Positions 27,428 through 35,149 of a stretch of DNA of 38,801 bases are shown here, in pieces (the stretch's first letter is position 1; the number at the start of each line of letters is the position of its first letter). The stretch spans positions 1 through 38,801 of the forward strand of contig CALHCC010000091.1 in NCBI GenBank assembly GCA_937930675.1. Reading direction: 5' to 3'. This DNA is from an uncultured Flavobacteriaceae bacterium. Lineage in GTDB: Bacteria > Bacteroidota > Bacteroidia > Flavobacteriales > Flavobacteriaceae. The translations under genes and the position numbers were made by a program. The notes beneath the pieces are model-generated. The model was not told where the DNA came from and did not search any database. It saw nothing but the letters and a program-made list of their open reading frames with translations.

Positions 27428-27462
27428 TCAATTTTTTCTTTTAATTTAATAGAAAAAATTGA
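27428..27462. promoter_or_regulatory. 12-bp inverted repeat in the divergent receptor/nuclease spacer
   Basis: Perfect arms TCAATTTTTTCT (27428-27439) and AGAAAAAATTGA (27451-27462), 11 bp apart, filling most of the 45 bp between the two ATGs. Each start codon is also followed by a similar AAAACTAC stretch, so the near-symmetry extends into both genes. It is a candidate operator for coordinated control. No exact TAnnTTTG is present on either side. Confidence 0.5.
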
Positions 27463-27465
27463 ATT

Positions 27466-28530
27466 ATGAAAACTACTTCACTCATCATCAACAGAATACT
27501 ACTTATAAACTGCTGTATCTACTCGTTATTTGCACAAGCTCAAAAGCAATATCAACTACAAACTGTTGCATTTTACAACCTAGAAAATTTGTTTGATACC
27601 ATTGATCATCCTGATAAATTAGACGAATTGAGCCCTATTTTGGAACTAAAATCTACTAAAGGTGAAGTTTACAAAGACAAATTAACCAAACTTAGCACCG
27701 TTCTTACTCAAATAGGCACTTCCAAAAACACCATGCCTCCTTGTATCATTGGTGTAGTGGAAGTAGAAAACAAACAAGTATTACAAGATTTATTAAATAC
27801 ACCACCGATAAATAATTTCCCTTACGAAAGTATTCATTACGACTCTCCTGACGAACGCGGAATTGATGTCGCTCTGCTCTACCATTCCAACATTTACAAA
27901 CCTGTTTTTAATGAAAATATTGAGGTCAAAGTATATCAGAACCATCAAAGAATACAAACCAGAGATATTTTACATTCTGTAGGGTATTTAGCAAATCAAA
28001 AAATTCATGTACTTGTAAATCATTGGCCATCTCGGAGAGGAGGCTTAAAAAAAAGCAATCCGTTAAGAGCACAAGTGGCTTATCAGTTAAAACACATTGT
28101 AGAACATATTTATCAAGAAGACTTAAATGCTAATATTATTGTAATGGGAGATTTTAATGACAATCCTAACGATAAAAGCATCCAAAAAACGCTACAAACA
28201 ACTGCTATTAAAAAAAACACTACTATAGACAACTTGTACAATCCGTTTGAAAATATGTTTAAAAAAGGGCATCACACACTCATTTACAGAAACGATTTTT
28301 TTCTTTTCGATCAAATTTTATTCAGCAAACATCTATTAGCTACAAATGGCAACTACAGGGGATTTAGATTTTACAAAGCAGGGATTTTTAATCCTCCTTT
28401 TATGACCGTAGCTTCTGGAAAATACAAAGGAAGCCCTAAAAGAAGTTTTGGAGGGGGTAATTATTTAGGAGGTTATAGCGATCATTACCCTGTTTACTGC
28501 TACCTCATCAAAGAAAACAATACTAATTAG
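27466..28530 (+). CDS. exported endonuclease/exonuclease/phosphatase (DNase I-like EEP) protein
   Basis: 354 aa with an N-terminal signal peptide ending near 'LFAQAQ'. No lipobox at the end of the hydrophobic core and no T9SS C-terminal domain, so it is predicted periplasmic. The EEP catalytic set looks complete: 'FYNLENLFD' at 36-44, 'VVEVEN' at 97-102 with the metal-binding Glu, 'DERGIDVALLY' at 129-139, 'NHWPSR' at 185-190 with a catalytic His, 'GDFNDNP' at 228-234, Asp282 in 'LFDQILFS', and 'SDHYPV' at 338-343. These match the MnuA/DNase I-like extracellular nuclease group more than Exo III or sphingomyelinase. Substrate (DNA, RNA or another phosphodiester) is not proven. It is divergent from a TonB receptor and transcribed toward tsaB, whose promoter lies just after its stop. 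Confidence 0.88.
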   Translation: MKTTSLIINRILLINCCIYSLFAQAQKQYQLQTVAFYNLENLFDTIDHPDKLDELSPILELKSTKGEVYKDKLTKLSTVLTQIGTSKNTMPPCIIGVVEVENKQVLQDLLNTPPINNFPYESIHYDSPDERGIDVALLYHSNIYKPVFNENIEVKVYQNHQRIQTRDILHSVGYLANQKIHVLVNHWPSRRGGLKKSNPLRAQVAYQLKHIVEHIYQEDLNANIIVMGDFNDNPNDKSIQKTLQTTAIKKNTTIDNLYNPFENMFKKGHHTLIYRNDFFLFDQILFSKHLLATNGNYRGFRFYKAGIFNPPFMTVASGKYKGSPKRSFGGGNYLGGYSDHYPVYCYLIKENNTN

Positions 28531-28532
28531 AG

Positions 28533-28564
28533 TTGTACCGTGTCGGTTTCTAAATGTATCTTTG
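28533..28564 (+). promoter_or_regulatory. Bacteroidota-type promoter of tsaB
   Basis: TTG (28533-28535), 21-bp spacer, TATCTTTG (28557-28564), an exact TAnnTTTG. It overlaps the TTG start proposed by the ORF track and so supports the downstream ATG at 28583. Confidence 0.7.
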
Positions 28565-28582
28565 CTTTTTAATTTAAGAAAT

Positions 28583-29272
28583 ATGGCTTTGATTTTAACC
28601 ATCGAAACTTCTACCAAAAACTGTTCTGTTGGAATTGCTAAAGACGGACAAACGCTTGCCGTTAAAGAAATGAATAACGGGAATTATTCGCATGCAGAAA
28701 CATTACATGTTTTTATAGAAGAAATTTTAAAAGAAAACAACCTTACCACAGCTTCTTTAGATGCCATTGCTGTAGGAAAAGGACCTGGTTCTTATACAGG
28801 CTTAAGAATTGGAGTGTCTGCAGCTAAAGGACTGTGCTATGCCTTAAACATTCCTTTAATATCTATAGACACTTTAGCTATTTTAGCGACTAGTATTGCT
28901 ATTAAAGATGGAGTTATAGTTCCTATGTTAGATGCTAGAAGACTTGAAGTGTATGCTGCTATTTTTTCTAAAGAAGGGACACCTATACGAGAAGTAAAAG
29001 CCGAAATTATTGATGAAAATTCTTTTGCAGAACTACTCCCTAACCAACCCACTTATTTTTTAGGAGATGGTGCAGAAAAATGCAAAGAAATTATTAAACA
29101 CAACAATGCTCATTTTATAGATAACAAATTTCCTTCTGCTACTCAAATGAGTGCTTTGGCAGAAGAGAAATACGAATGTAAAGATTTTGAAGACACCGCC
29201 TATTTTGAGCCTTTTTATTTAAAAGACTTTATTGTAACTCCTCAAAAAAAGAAAAGCATTACTCCATCGTAA
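28583..29272 (+). CDS. tsaB: tRNA threonylcarbamoyladenosine biosynthesis protein TsaB
   Basis: Non-catalytic scaffold of the TsaBDE complex that adds threonylcarbamoyl to A37 of ANN-decoding tRNAs. The 229-aa protein has the ASKHA fold of the family: 'LTIETSTKNCSVGIA', 'SHAETLHVFIEEIL', 'AVGKGPGSYTGLRIGVSAAKG', 'LISIDTLA' and 'DARRLEVYAA'. I chose ATG 28583 over the ORF-track TTG 28562 because the earlier start lies in a consensus promoter and the family begins at 'ALILTIETS'. The final codons and stop are within the shared bidirectional terminator. It is convergent with the mscS-type gene. Confidence 0.93.
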   Translation: MALILTIETSTKNCSVGIAKDGQTLAVKEMNNGNYSHAETLHVFIEEILKENNLTTASLDAIAVGKGPGSYTGLRIGVSAAKGLCYALNIPLISIDTLAILATSIAIKDGVIVPMLDARRLEVYAAIFSKEGTPIREVKAEIIDENSFAELLPNQPTYFLGDGAEKCKEIIKHNNAHFIDNKFPSATQMSALAEEKYECKDFEDTAYFEPFYLKDFIVTPQKKKSITPS

Positions 29273-29284
29273 TGCTTTTCTTTT
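29247..29284. terminator. bidirectional terminator overlapping the tsaB stop
   Basis: Perfect 16-bp arms AAAAGAAAAGCATTAC (29247-29262) and its complement (29269-29284) around TCCATC. The 5' arm encodes the last tsaB residues and the stop lies in the 3' arm. It also lies 20 bp beyond the mscS stop on the other strand. Confidence 0.85.
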
Positions 29285-29304
29285 GTAATCTATTTATGTA
29301 TCGT

Positions 29305-30129
29305 TTAATTCTTATTGGTAACATACACTTCTCTTTGTGGGAAAGGAATGTTAATATTCGCTTCATCTAAAGCCTCTTTACACTTTTCTAAAGTATTAAA
29401 GTAAACATCCCAGTAATTTTCTGGAGTAGCAAAAGGTCTTACAGCTAAATCAATACTACTATCTCCTAAATTAGATACGTTTACAGAAGGTGCTGGATCT
29501 TTTAATACCTTGGGATCTGCCAACATGGTTTTCTCTAAAATACTTTTTGCCGTTTTAATATCAGAATCGTACGCAATTCCAATCGTTAAATCTACTCTTA
29601 ACATCCCTTCTTCTGTAAAGTTTTTAATGTTCCCATTAGACAACGGTCCGTTAGGAATAATTACCAACTTATTCTCTGGGGTTACTATTTTAGTAACAAA
29701 GATTTGAATTTCTTTTACTTCTCCAAATTCTCCTTGAGCCTCTACTAAATCTCCTACTTTAAAAGGTTTAAAAATCATAATTAAAGCTCCTCCTGCAAAA
29801 TTTGCCAAAGATCCTTGCAATGCCAAACCTACTGCCAAACCAGCAGCTCCTAAAATGGCTACAAAAGAGGTGGTTGCAATTCCTAACTGTCCTAACACAG
29901 TAACCCCCAACATAATTTTTAATCCCCAATTTAATAAGCTCCCTAAGAATTTTTGAAGCGATATTTCCATCTTAGACTTCTCAAAACCTTTTTGTATTAC
30001 TTTGTCTATTTTTTTAATTATCCACAATCCTACAATCAGCACCAAAATAGCCGTTCCTATTTTAACAGCGTATTCTGTAATTAATGGCAAATACTTTTCA
30101 ATGAGTTGCTCTAAATCAATGTTTTCCAT
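29305..30129 (-). CDS. mscS: small-conductance mechanosensitive channel (MscS family)
   Basis: Inner-membrane channel that opens under membrane tension to release solutes on hypo-osmotic shock. The 274-aa length is close to E. coli MscS (286). Segments in order: TM1 'AVKIGTAILVLIVGLWII' near residue 21, TM2 around 'LLNWGLKIMLGVTVLGQLG', pore helix TM3 'FVAILGAAGLAVGLALQGSL' with the Gly/Ala-rich face, then the beta domain beginning 'NFAGGALIMIFKPFKVGDLV', 'IPNGPLSNGNIKNF' and a cytoplasmic alpha/beta domain ending 'NINIPFPQREVYV'. It is a single gene, convergent with tsaB and divergent from the phosphate transporter. Confidence 0.95.
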   Translation of the reverse strand: MENIDLEQLIEKYLPLITEYAVKIGTAILVLIVGLWIIKKIDKVIQKGFEKSKMEISLQKFLGSLLNWGLKIMLGVTVLGQLGIATTSFVAILGAAGLAVGLALQGSLANFAGGALIMIFKPFKVGDLVEAQGEFGEVKEIQIFVTKIVTPENKLVIIPNGPLSNGNIKNFTEEGMLRVDLTIGIAYDSDIKTAKSILEKTMLADPKVLKDPAPSVNVSNLGDSSIDLAVRPFATPENYWDVYFNTLEKCKEALDEANINIPFPQREVYVTNKN

Positions 30130-30269
30130 AATCGTTTTATTTTTTAAAATGTTTTCGTGAAAATAATAATTTAATTCCTTTTATTTAACAGGAACACATT
30201 ATTTTTGCGACCTAAAGTGAATGCTTTAAATAGTAATGTTAATTTAACAAACCTAAAAAGCAACTTAAA

Positions 30270-30277
30270 TACTTTTG
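30270..30277 (+). promoter_or_regulatory. candidate -7 element of the phosphate transporter gene
   Basis: TACTTTTG, an exact TAnnTTTG, 27 bp before the ATG. A second exact match, TATTTTTG, lies at 30200-30207 and could be an alternative start. Neither has a TTG at the usual -33 distance. Confidence 0.5.
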
Positions 30278-30304
30278 TAACATTTTTAAATTAAACATTT
30301 TATA

Positions 30305-32563
30305 ATGGGTGATATTTATATTTTAATGGTTATTGCACTTGCTGTTTTAGCAGTTATTGACCTTGTGGTGGGTGTAAGTAATGATGCTGTTAACTTTTTA
30401 AATTCCGCAATTGGTTCTAAAGCCATTCCAATTAAAAAAATAATGATTATTGCTAGTTTAGGAGTACTGGCAGGTGCTTTATCTTCTAGTGGTATGATGG
30501 AAGTTGCCAGAAAAGGTATTTTTATTCCTAGTCAATTTCAGTTTAACGAGATTATGTACATTTTTATGGCGGTTATGATTACCGACATTATCCTCTTAGA
30601 TGTTTTTAACACGCTAGGAATGCCTACATCTACTACCGTGTCTATTGTTTTTGAATTGTTAGGTTCTGCAGTTACCATATCTGTGATTAAAATATTAGGG
30701 AACGATGCACAAACCTTACAGGATATTTGGTCTTATATTAATTACCAAACGGCATTAACTATTATTATCGGAATTTTACTCTCCGTTTTTGTTGCTTTTT
30801 CTATCGGTGCCATTGTCCAGTTTTTCTCTAGAATTGTATATTCTTTTAATTTTGCTAAAAGACCAAACTACATTAACGCTATTTTTGGTGGACTTTCTAT
30901 TACTGCCATCACCTATTTTATTGTGATTAAGGGGATGAAAGGAACTAACTTTTATAAAGACATTAAACACATTATTTCTGACAATACTTTAGAAATTATG
31001 GGAATCGGCTTTATTTTTTGGGCTTTGATTTCATTTTTGTTCGTTTCAGTATTCAAACTCAACATCCTTCGTTTAATTATTGCCATTGGTACGTTTTCTT
31101 TAGCCATGGCTTTTTCTGGTAACGATTTGGTAAATTTTATTGGAGTACCTATTGCTGCATGGAATTCTTACGAAGCTTGGTCTATCTCTGGTTTACCAGC
31201 AGATCAGTTTTCTATGGGAGTACTTGCCAAACGAGTTCCTTCTAACAACCTCTTGTTAATTTTAGCAGGAATTATTATGGTGATTACCTTATGGTTTTCT
31301 AAAAAAGCGAGACTAGTTATTGAAACGGGAGTTAATCTATCTAGACAAGGAGAGGGACACGAGAAATTTAAGCCTAATGCGGCTTCTCGTGCTATGGTAA
31401 GAGCAGGTATTGCCATTAACAGCGTTTATACACAAATTGTTCCTAAACAAGTACTAACGTATATCGATGAAAAATTCACCAAACCTGAGTTAAATTTTAA
31501 CAATGACGACATTAAAGACTTACCAGCCTTTGATATGGTAAGAGCTTCTATTAACCTAGTAGTTGCAGGAATTTTAATTTCTATTGGTACTTCTCTTAAA
31601 CTACCCTTATCTACTACGTATGTAACTTTTATGGTAGCCATGGGTACTTCTTTAGCAGATAGAGCTTGGGGACGAGAAAGTGCCGTGTATAGAATTGCAG
31701 GAGTGCTAAGTGTTATTGGTGGATGGTTTTTAACAGCTATTGTAGCCTTTACAGCCTCAGCTATTATTGCTTATTTAATTTATTTAGGAAACATTATTAC
31801 CGTATCTATTTTCTTAGCACTTATCGTAGTATTATTAAGCAAGAGTTTCTTTAAAAGCAACGAAAAAGAAAAGGAAAAAGACATTCAATTAAAAAAAGAA
31901 AAAGAAGTCATCAATACCATTAGTGGTGTGATTGAAGATAGTTCTGATAAAATTTATGGGGTTACCAAACGTGTAAAAAAACTATATAGCAATGTAATTC
32001 TTTGTTTGATTGATGAAAATTTAGAGAACTTAAAAAAGAATAACAAGTCCGTAAAAAAGCTAAACGAAGACATGGAAGCATTAAAATCTGATGTTTTCTA
32101 CTTTGTAAAGTCTTTAGATGAAAAATCGGTAACTGCTAGTAAATTTTATATTGTTGCTTTAGAATACATTCAAGATGTAGCACAATCGGTAGAATATATT
32201 TCTAAAATTAGTTTTCAACACGTAAATAACAATCACAAGAAATTAAAGAAAGAACAAATTAAAGATTTAAAGAAAACGGAAGAGCAATTGAGTTCTATTT
32301 TTGACAAGATGTTGATGTTCTTTGAATCTAACAACTTTGATAAACTTTCTGAAATTATTGAAGACAAACAAAAATTACTAAGTAAGGTTTCTAAATCTGT
32401 AGAAGATCAAATTAACAGAATTAGAACTACAGAAACCTCTGCTAAAAACAGTACTTTGTATTTTGGTATTATTCTAGAAACAAAAGATTTGGTATCTGCA
32501 TTGGTAAACCTATCTATTCAATACCAAAATTACTATACAGATTCTAAATCTTTAGAATCTTAA
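30305..32563 (+). CDS. PiT-family inorganic phosphate transporter with C-terminal PhoU-like domain
   Basis: 752 aa. Residues 1-~520 are a PHO4/PiT permease, with the two inverted signature repeats 'DLVVGVSNDAVNFLNSAIGSKA' (N-half) and 'FSGNDLVNFIGVPIAAW' (central), many hydrophobic helices, and 'LKLPLSTTYVTFMVAMGTSLADRAWG'. A Lys/Glu-rich linker (~520-540) leads into a helical PhoU-like region (~540-745). PiT proteins import metal-phosphate complexes by proton symport. The fused PhoU-like domain probably regulates transport or reports phosphate status (inference). It is single-gene, with a strong terminator. Phosphate is the best substrate guess; sulfate is less likely. Confidence 0.93.
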   Translation: MGDIYILMVIALAVLAVIDLVVGVSNDAVNFLNSAIGSKAIPIKKIMIIASLGVLAGALSSSGMMEVARKGIFIPSQFQFNEIMYIFMAVMITDIILLDVFNTLGMPTSTTVSIVFELLGSAVTISVIKILGNDAQTLQDIWSYINYQTALTIIIGILLSVFVAFSIGAIVQFFSRIVYSFNFAKRPNYINAIFGGLSITAITYFIVIKGMKGTNFYKDIKHIISDNTLEIMGIGFIFWALISFLFVSVFKLNILRLIIAIGTFSLAMAFSGNDLVNFIGVPIAAWNSYEAWSISGLPADQFSMGVLAKRVPSNNLLLILAGIIMVITLWFSKKARLVIETGVNLSRQGEGHEKFKPNAASRAMVRAGIAINSVYTQIVPKQVLTYIDEKFTKPELNFNNDDIKDLPAFDMVRASINLVVAGILISIGTSLKLPLSTTYVTFMVAMGTSLADRAWGRESAVYRIAGVLSVIGGWFLTAIVAFTASAIIAYLIYLGNIITVSIFLALIVVLLSKSFFKSNEKEKEKDIQLKKEKEVINTISGVIEDSSDKIYGVTKRVKKLYSNVILCLIDENLENLKKNNKSVKKLNEDMEALKSDVFYFVKSLDEKSVTASKFYIVALEYIQDVAQSVEYISKISFQHVNNNHKKLKKEQIKDLKKTEEQLSSIFDKMLMFFESNNFDKLSEIIEDKQKLLSKVSKSVEDQINRIRTTETSAKNSTLYFGIILETKDLVSALVNLSIQYQNYYTDSKSLES

Positions 32564-32588
32564 AAAGAGTAAGACTCATGCTAAAATT

Positions 32589-32620
32589 AAAAAAGCCATT
32601 CGATATCGAATGGCTTTTTT
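32589..32620 (+). terminator. intrinsic terminator after the phosphate transporter
   Basis: A 32-bp perfect palindrome (16-bp arms meeting at CGAT|ATCG) with A6 and T6 ends, 25 bp after the stop. It could act for both strands. Confidence 0.85.
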
Positions 32621-32644
32621 AACAACTAACTAACTATTATGAAA

Positions 32645-32682
32645 TGTTAAGTCGTTTATTTGTTTAACTAAACTGTTAAGCT
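32645..32682. repeat. dispersed palindromic repeat, copy C
   Basis: TCGTTTATTTGTTTAA at 32652-32667, with an 18-bp stretch identical to copy B and ~35 alignable bp. It runs into the stop codon of the aminotransferase gene (32676-32678). Confidence 0.6.
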
Positions 32683-33863
32683 AAAATTGCTTTAATTCTA
32701 GAAACGGCTTCTTTTAATTGTGCTTCAGAAGCAGCATAAGAGATACGAATACAATTTGGAGCTCCAAAAGATTCTCCAGAAACCGTAGCTACATTTGCTT
32801 CTTCTAACAATAACATAGAAAAGTCTGAAGAGGTTGCAATCTTTTTACCTTTAATTTCTTTTCCAAAAAACGCAGATACATCTGGAAAAATATAAAAAGC
32901 TCCTTTAGGTACGTTCAATTTAAAACCTTCTATTTCACCTAACCACTCTAACATCATGTTTCTTCTTTTTTCGAATTCTGTAACCATGTACTGAATTTTA
33001 GAAACAGGTTCTGTTAAAGCCGTAATAGCTGCTCTTTGAGCAATACAGTTGGTTCCTGATGTTATTTGACCTTGCATCTTAGTACATGCCTTTGCAATCC
33101 ATTCCGGAGCACCTATAAACCCTATTCTCCAACCTGTCATCGCAAATCCTTTTGCCAATCCGTTTACCGTAATGGTTCTATCGTACATAGATGGAATACA
33201 AGCAATACTAAAATTAGGAGTTCCGTAATTGATGTGTTCATAAATTTCATCAGAAACAATAAAAATATTCGGATGCTTTTCTAAAACAGCAGCCAATGCT
33301 TTGTAATCTTCTTCTGTATAAACAGTACCACTTGGATTGTTTGGAGAATTAAAAAACACCATTTTTGTTTTCGGTGTAATCGCAGCTTCTAATTGTTCCG
33401 GAGTAATTTTAAAATCGTTTTCTATAGTAGAAGGGATTTCTTTACAAGTAGCTCCTCCCAAAATAGATTGTGCTGTATAAGAAACCCAGTACGGTGCAGG
33501 TAATAATACCTCATCCCCAGGGTTTAATAATACTTGCGTAATATTTGCTAAGGATTGCTTAGCACCTGTAGATACCACAATTTGACTTGGCTTGTATTCT
33601 AAATTATTATCTCTTTTAAATTTTAAAGAAATGGCTTCTTTTAAATCTGCATACCCATCTACAGGACTGTAAGAATTGTAGTTATCGTTAATGGCTTTAA
33701 TGGCAGATTCTTTAATATAATCTGGAGTGTTAAAATCTGGCTCTCCCAAACTTAAACTAATAATATCTTTTCCTGCTGCTTTTAATTCTCTTGCTTTTGC
33801 AGCCATTACTAGCGTAGCAGATGCTGGTAAACTAGTAATTCTATTTGATAATTGTTCTTTCAT
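32676..33863 (-). CDS. PLP-dependent aminotransferase, aspartate aminotransferase type (class I-gamma)
   Basis: 395-aa fold-type I aminotransferase. Visible are 'SLSLGEPDFNTPDYI' (substrate carboxylate loop), 'STGAKQSLANI' (phosphate loop), 'NSPNNPSGTVY' with the Asn binding PLP, 'SDEIYEHINYG' with the Asp and Tyr contacting the cofactor, the Schiff-base Lys238 in 'NGLAKGFAMTGWRIGF', and a C-terminal Arg in 'IRISYA' for the alpha-carboxylate. The closest group is aspartate/prephenate aminotransferase; in bacteria of this kind it transaminates aspartate and sometimes prephenate or aromatic substrates. It follows the desaturase gene by 19 bp on the same strand, so probably shares its transcript. 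Exact substrate range is not readable. Confidence 0.93.
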   Translation of the reverse strand: MKEQLSNRITSLPASATLVMAAKARELKAAGKDIISLSLGEPDFNTPDYIKESAIKAINDNYNSYSPVDGYADLKEAISLKFKRDNNLEYKPSQIVVSTGAKQSLANITQVLLNPGDEVLLPAPYWVSYTAQSILGGATCKEIPSTIENDFKITPEQLEAAITPKTKMVFFNSPNNPSGTVYTEEDYKALAAVLEKHPNIFIVSDEIYEHINYGTPNFSIACIPSMYDRTITVNGLAKGFAMTGWRIGFIGAPEWIAKACTKMQGQITSGTNCIAQRAAITALTEPVSKIQYMVTEFEKRRNMMLEWLGEIEGFKLNVPKGAFYIFPDVSAFFGKEIKGKKIATSSDFSMLLLEEANVATVSGESFGAPNCIRISYAASEAQLKEAVSRIKAILA

Positions 33864-33882
33864 TATAATTATTATTATCTCG

Positions 33883-34977
33883 TTATGATCCCAAATGGGG
33901 TTGTTTTCCTAATATGATTAATTGATTTAAGTGTGCTTTAAACGCAGCTCCTATACTTTTATATTCGTAGTAAGGTAACTTAAACTCTTCTGTGGTCTTT
34001 TTAACAATTTTAGACAATGCTTTGTAGTGAATATGAGAAACAGATGGAAAAATATGATGTTCTATCTGAAAATTTAATCCTCCCAAAAAAAAGCTCACCC
34101 ATTTGTTTTGTGTCGCGAAATTAGCAGTTTCTAACAACTGATGCACTGCCCAACTTCTCTTTTCTTCTGTTAACTCCTTAGGAGATATGACCTCTACAAC
34201 ATCTGTAATATGAGCTAACTGAAATACCACACTTAAAATAATACCAGCAACATAATGCATTACTACAAAACCCAACAACCACTGATACCACGTAATTGGC
34301 AACACCAACAAAGGCAAAACTACCCAAAACAAATAATACACTATTTTAGTGAGTATTAATAAAGTCCACTCTTTCGTTGCGTTTAATTCCCCCTCGGCAC
34401 TCAATCCTTTTTTAATATACCTTGGTGTTTGCTTAAAATCCACCACCAAAGCCCATTGCAAGGTTAACAAACCATACAAAAAGAATGCATAAATTTTTTG
34501 ATACTTATGCAATGGCTTCCAAGTTGCATGTTTTGACAATCGGATGACTCCTTGGATATCAATATCTTCATCAACTCCCTCTATATTTGTATAAGTATGG
34601 TGTAATAAATTGTGTTGAACTTTCCAATTATACACATTGCCTGCCAATATATAAATGCTGTTTCCTAACAATTGATTGACCCACCATTTGTCTGAAAAAG
34701 AACCGTGGTTGCTATCGTGCATTACATTCATCCCCACACCTGCCATTCCCAAGCCCATTATTACACATAATAACAAGCGTAGTCCATCGTTCATTTCTAC
34801 CAACAATAGCAAAAAATAAGGAACAAACAATAAGGCAAACATCCCCACAGCTTTTACATACAAAACCCAATTGCCTGTACGCTGTAAATTATGATCTCTA
34901 AAATACTTATTTACCCTGTGGTTTAAAGTCTTAAAGAATAGATGATCATCCTCTCTAGAAAAACTTACGTGTTGCAT
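33883..34977 (-). CDS. membrane fatty-acid desaturase (front-end / acyl-lipid type)
   Basis: 364-aa di-iron membrane desaturase. The three histidine boxes are complete: 'HDSNHG' near residue 109, 'HNLLHH' near 145, and 'QIEHHIFP' near 305, where Gln replaces the first His as in front-end desaturases. Four or more hydrophobic segments flank them ('MFALLFVPYFLLLLVEM', 'LLLCVIMGLGMAGVGM', 'IVYYLFWVVLPLLVLPI'). There is no N-terminal cytochrome b5 domain, so electrons probably come from a separate ferredoxin or flavodoxin. Such enzymes adjust membrane fluidity. Upstream is an exact -7 element; aspartate aminotransferase follows. Confidence 0.93.
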   Translation of the reverse strand: MQHVSFSREDDHLFFKTLNHRVNKYFRDHNLQRTGNWVLYVKAVGMFALLFVPYFLLLLVEMNDGLRLLLCVIMGLGMAGVGMNVMHDSNHGSFSDKWWVNQLLGNSIYILAGNVYNWKVQHNLLHHTYTNIEGVDEDIDIQGVIRLSKHATWKPLHKYQKIYAFFLYGLLTLQWALVVDFKQTPRYIKKGLSAEGELNATKEWTLLILTKIVYYLFWVVLPLLVLPITWYQWLLGFVVMHYVAGIILSVVFQLAHITDVVEVISPKELTEEKRSWAVHQLLETANFATQNKWVSFFLGGLNFQIEHHIFPSVSHIHYKALSKIVKKTTEEFKLPYYEYKSIGAAFKAHLNQLIILGKQPHLGS

Positions 34978-35000
34978 TTAATCCCTCAATAGTCAGTGTA

Positions 35001-35008
35001 CAAAAATA
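35001..35008 (-). promoter_or_regulatory. -7 element of the desaturase-aminotransferase operon
   Basis: TATTTTTG on the minus strand, an exact TAnnTTTG, 23 bp before the desaturase ATG. No TTG is seen at the usual -33 distance. Confidence 0.5.
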
Positions 35009-35149
35009 ATCATTTTTTATTCATTCTATTTTAATTAAGGTTTTAGAAATTTAAGTTTTAAACACTTTTAACATCTGTGTAAATAACAACTACTCAAATT
35101 CTTCTAATTTTACTAGATTTTATTTGAAATGAACTACTTTTGTTGGTAT

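Noticed and set aside
28562-28582. TTG start giving TsaB an extra N-terminus
   Set aside because: The TTG lies in an exact TATCTTTG promoter element, and the family starts at the next in-frame ATG.
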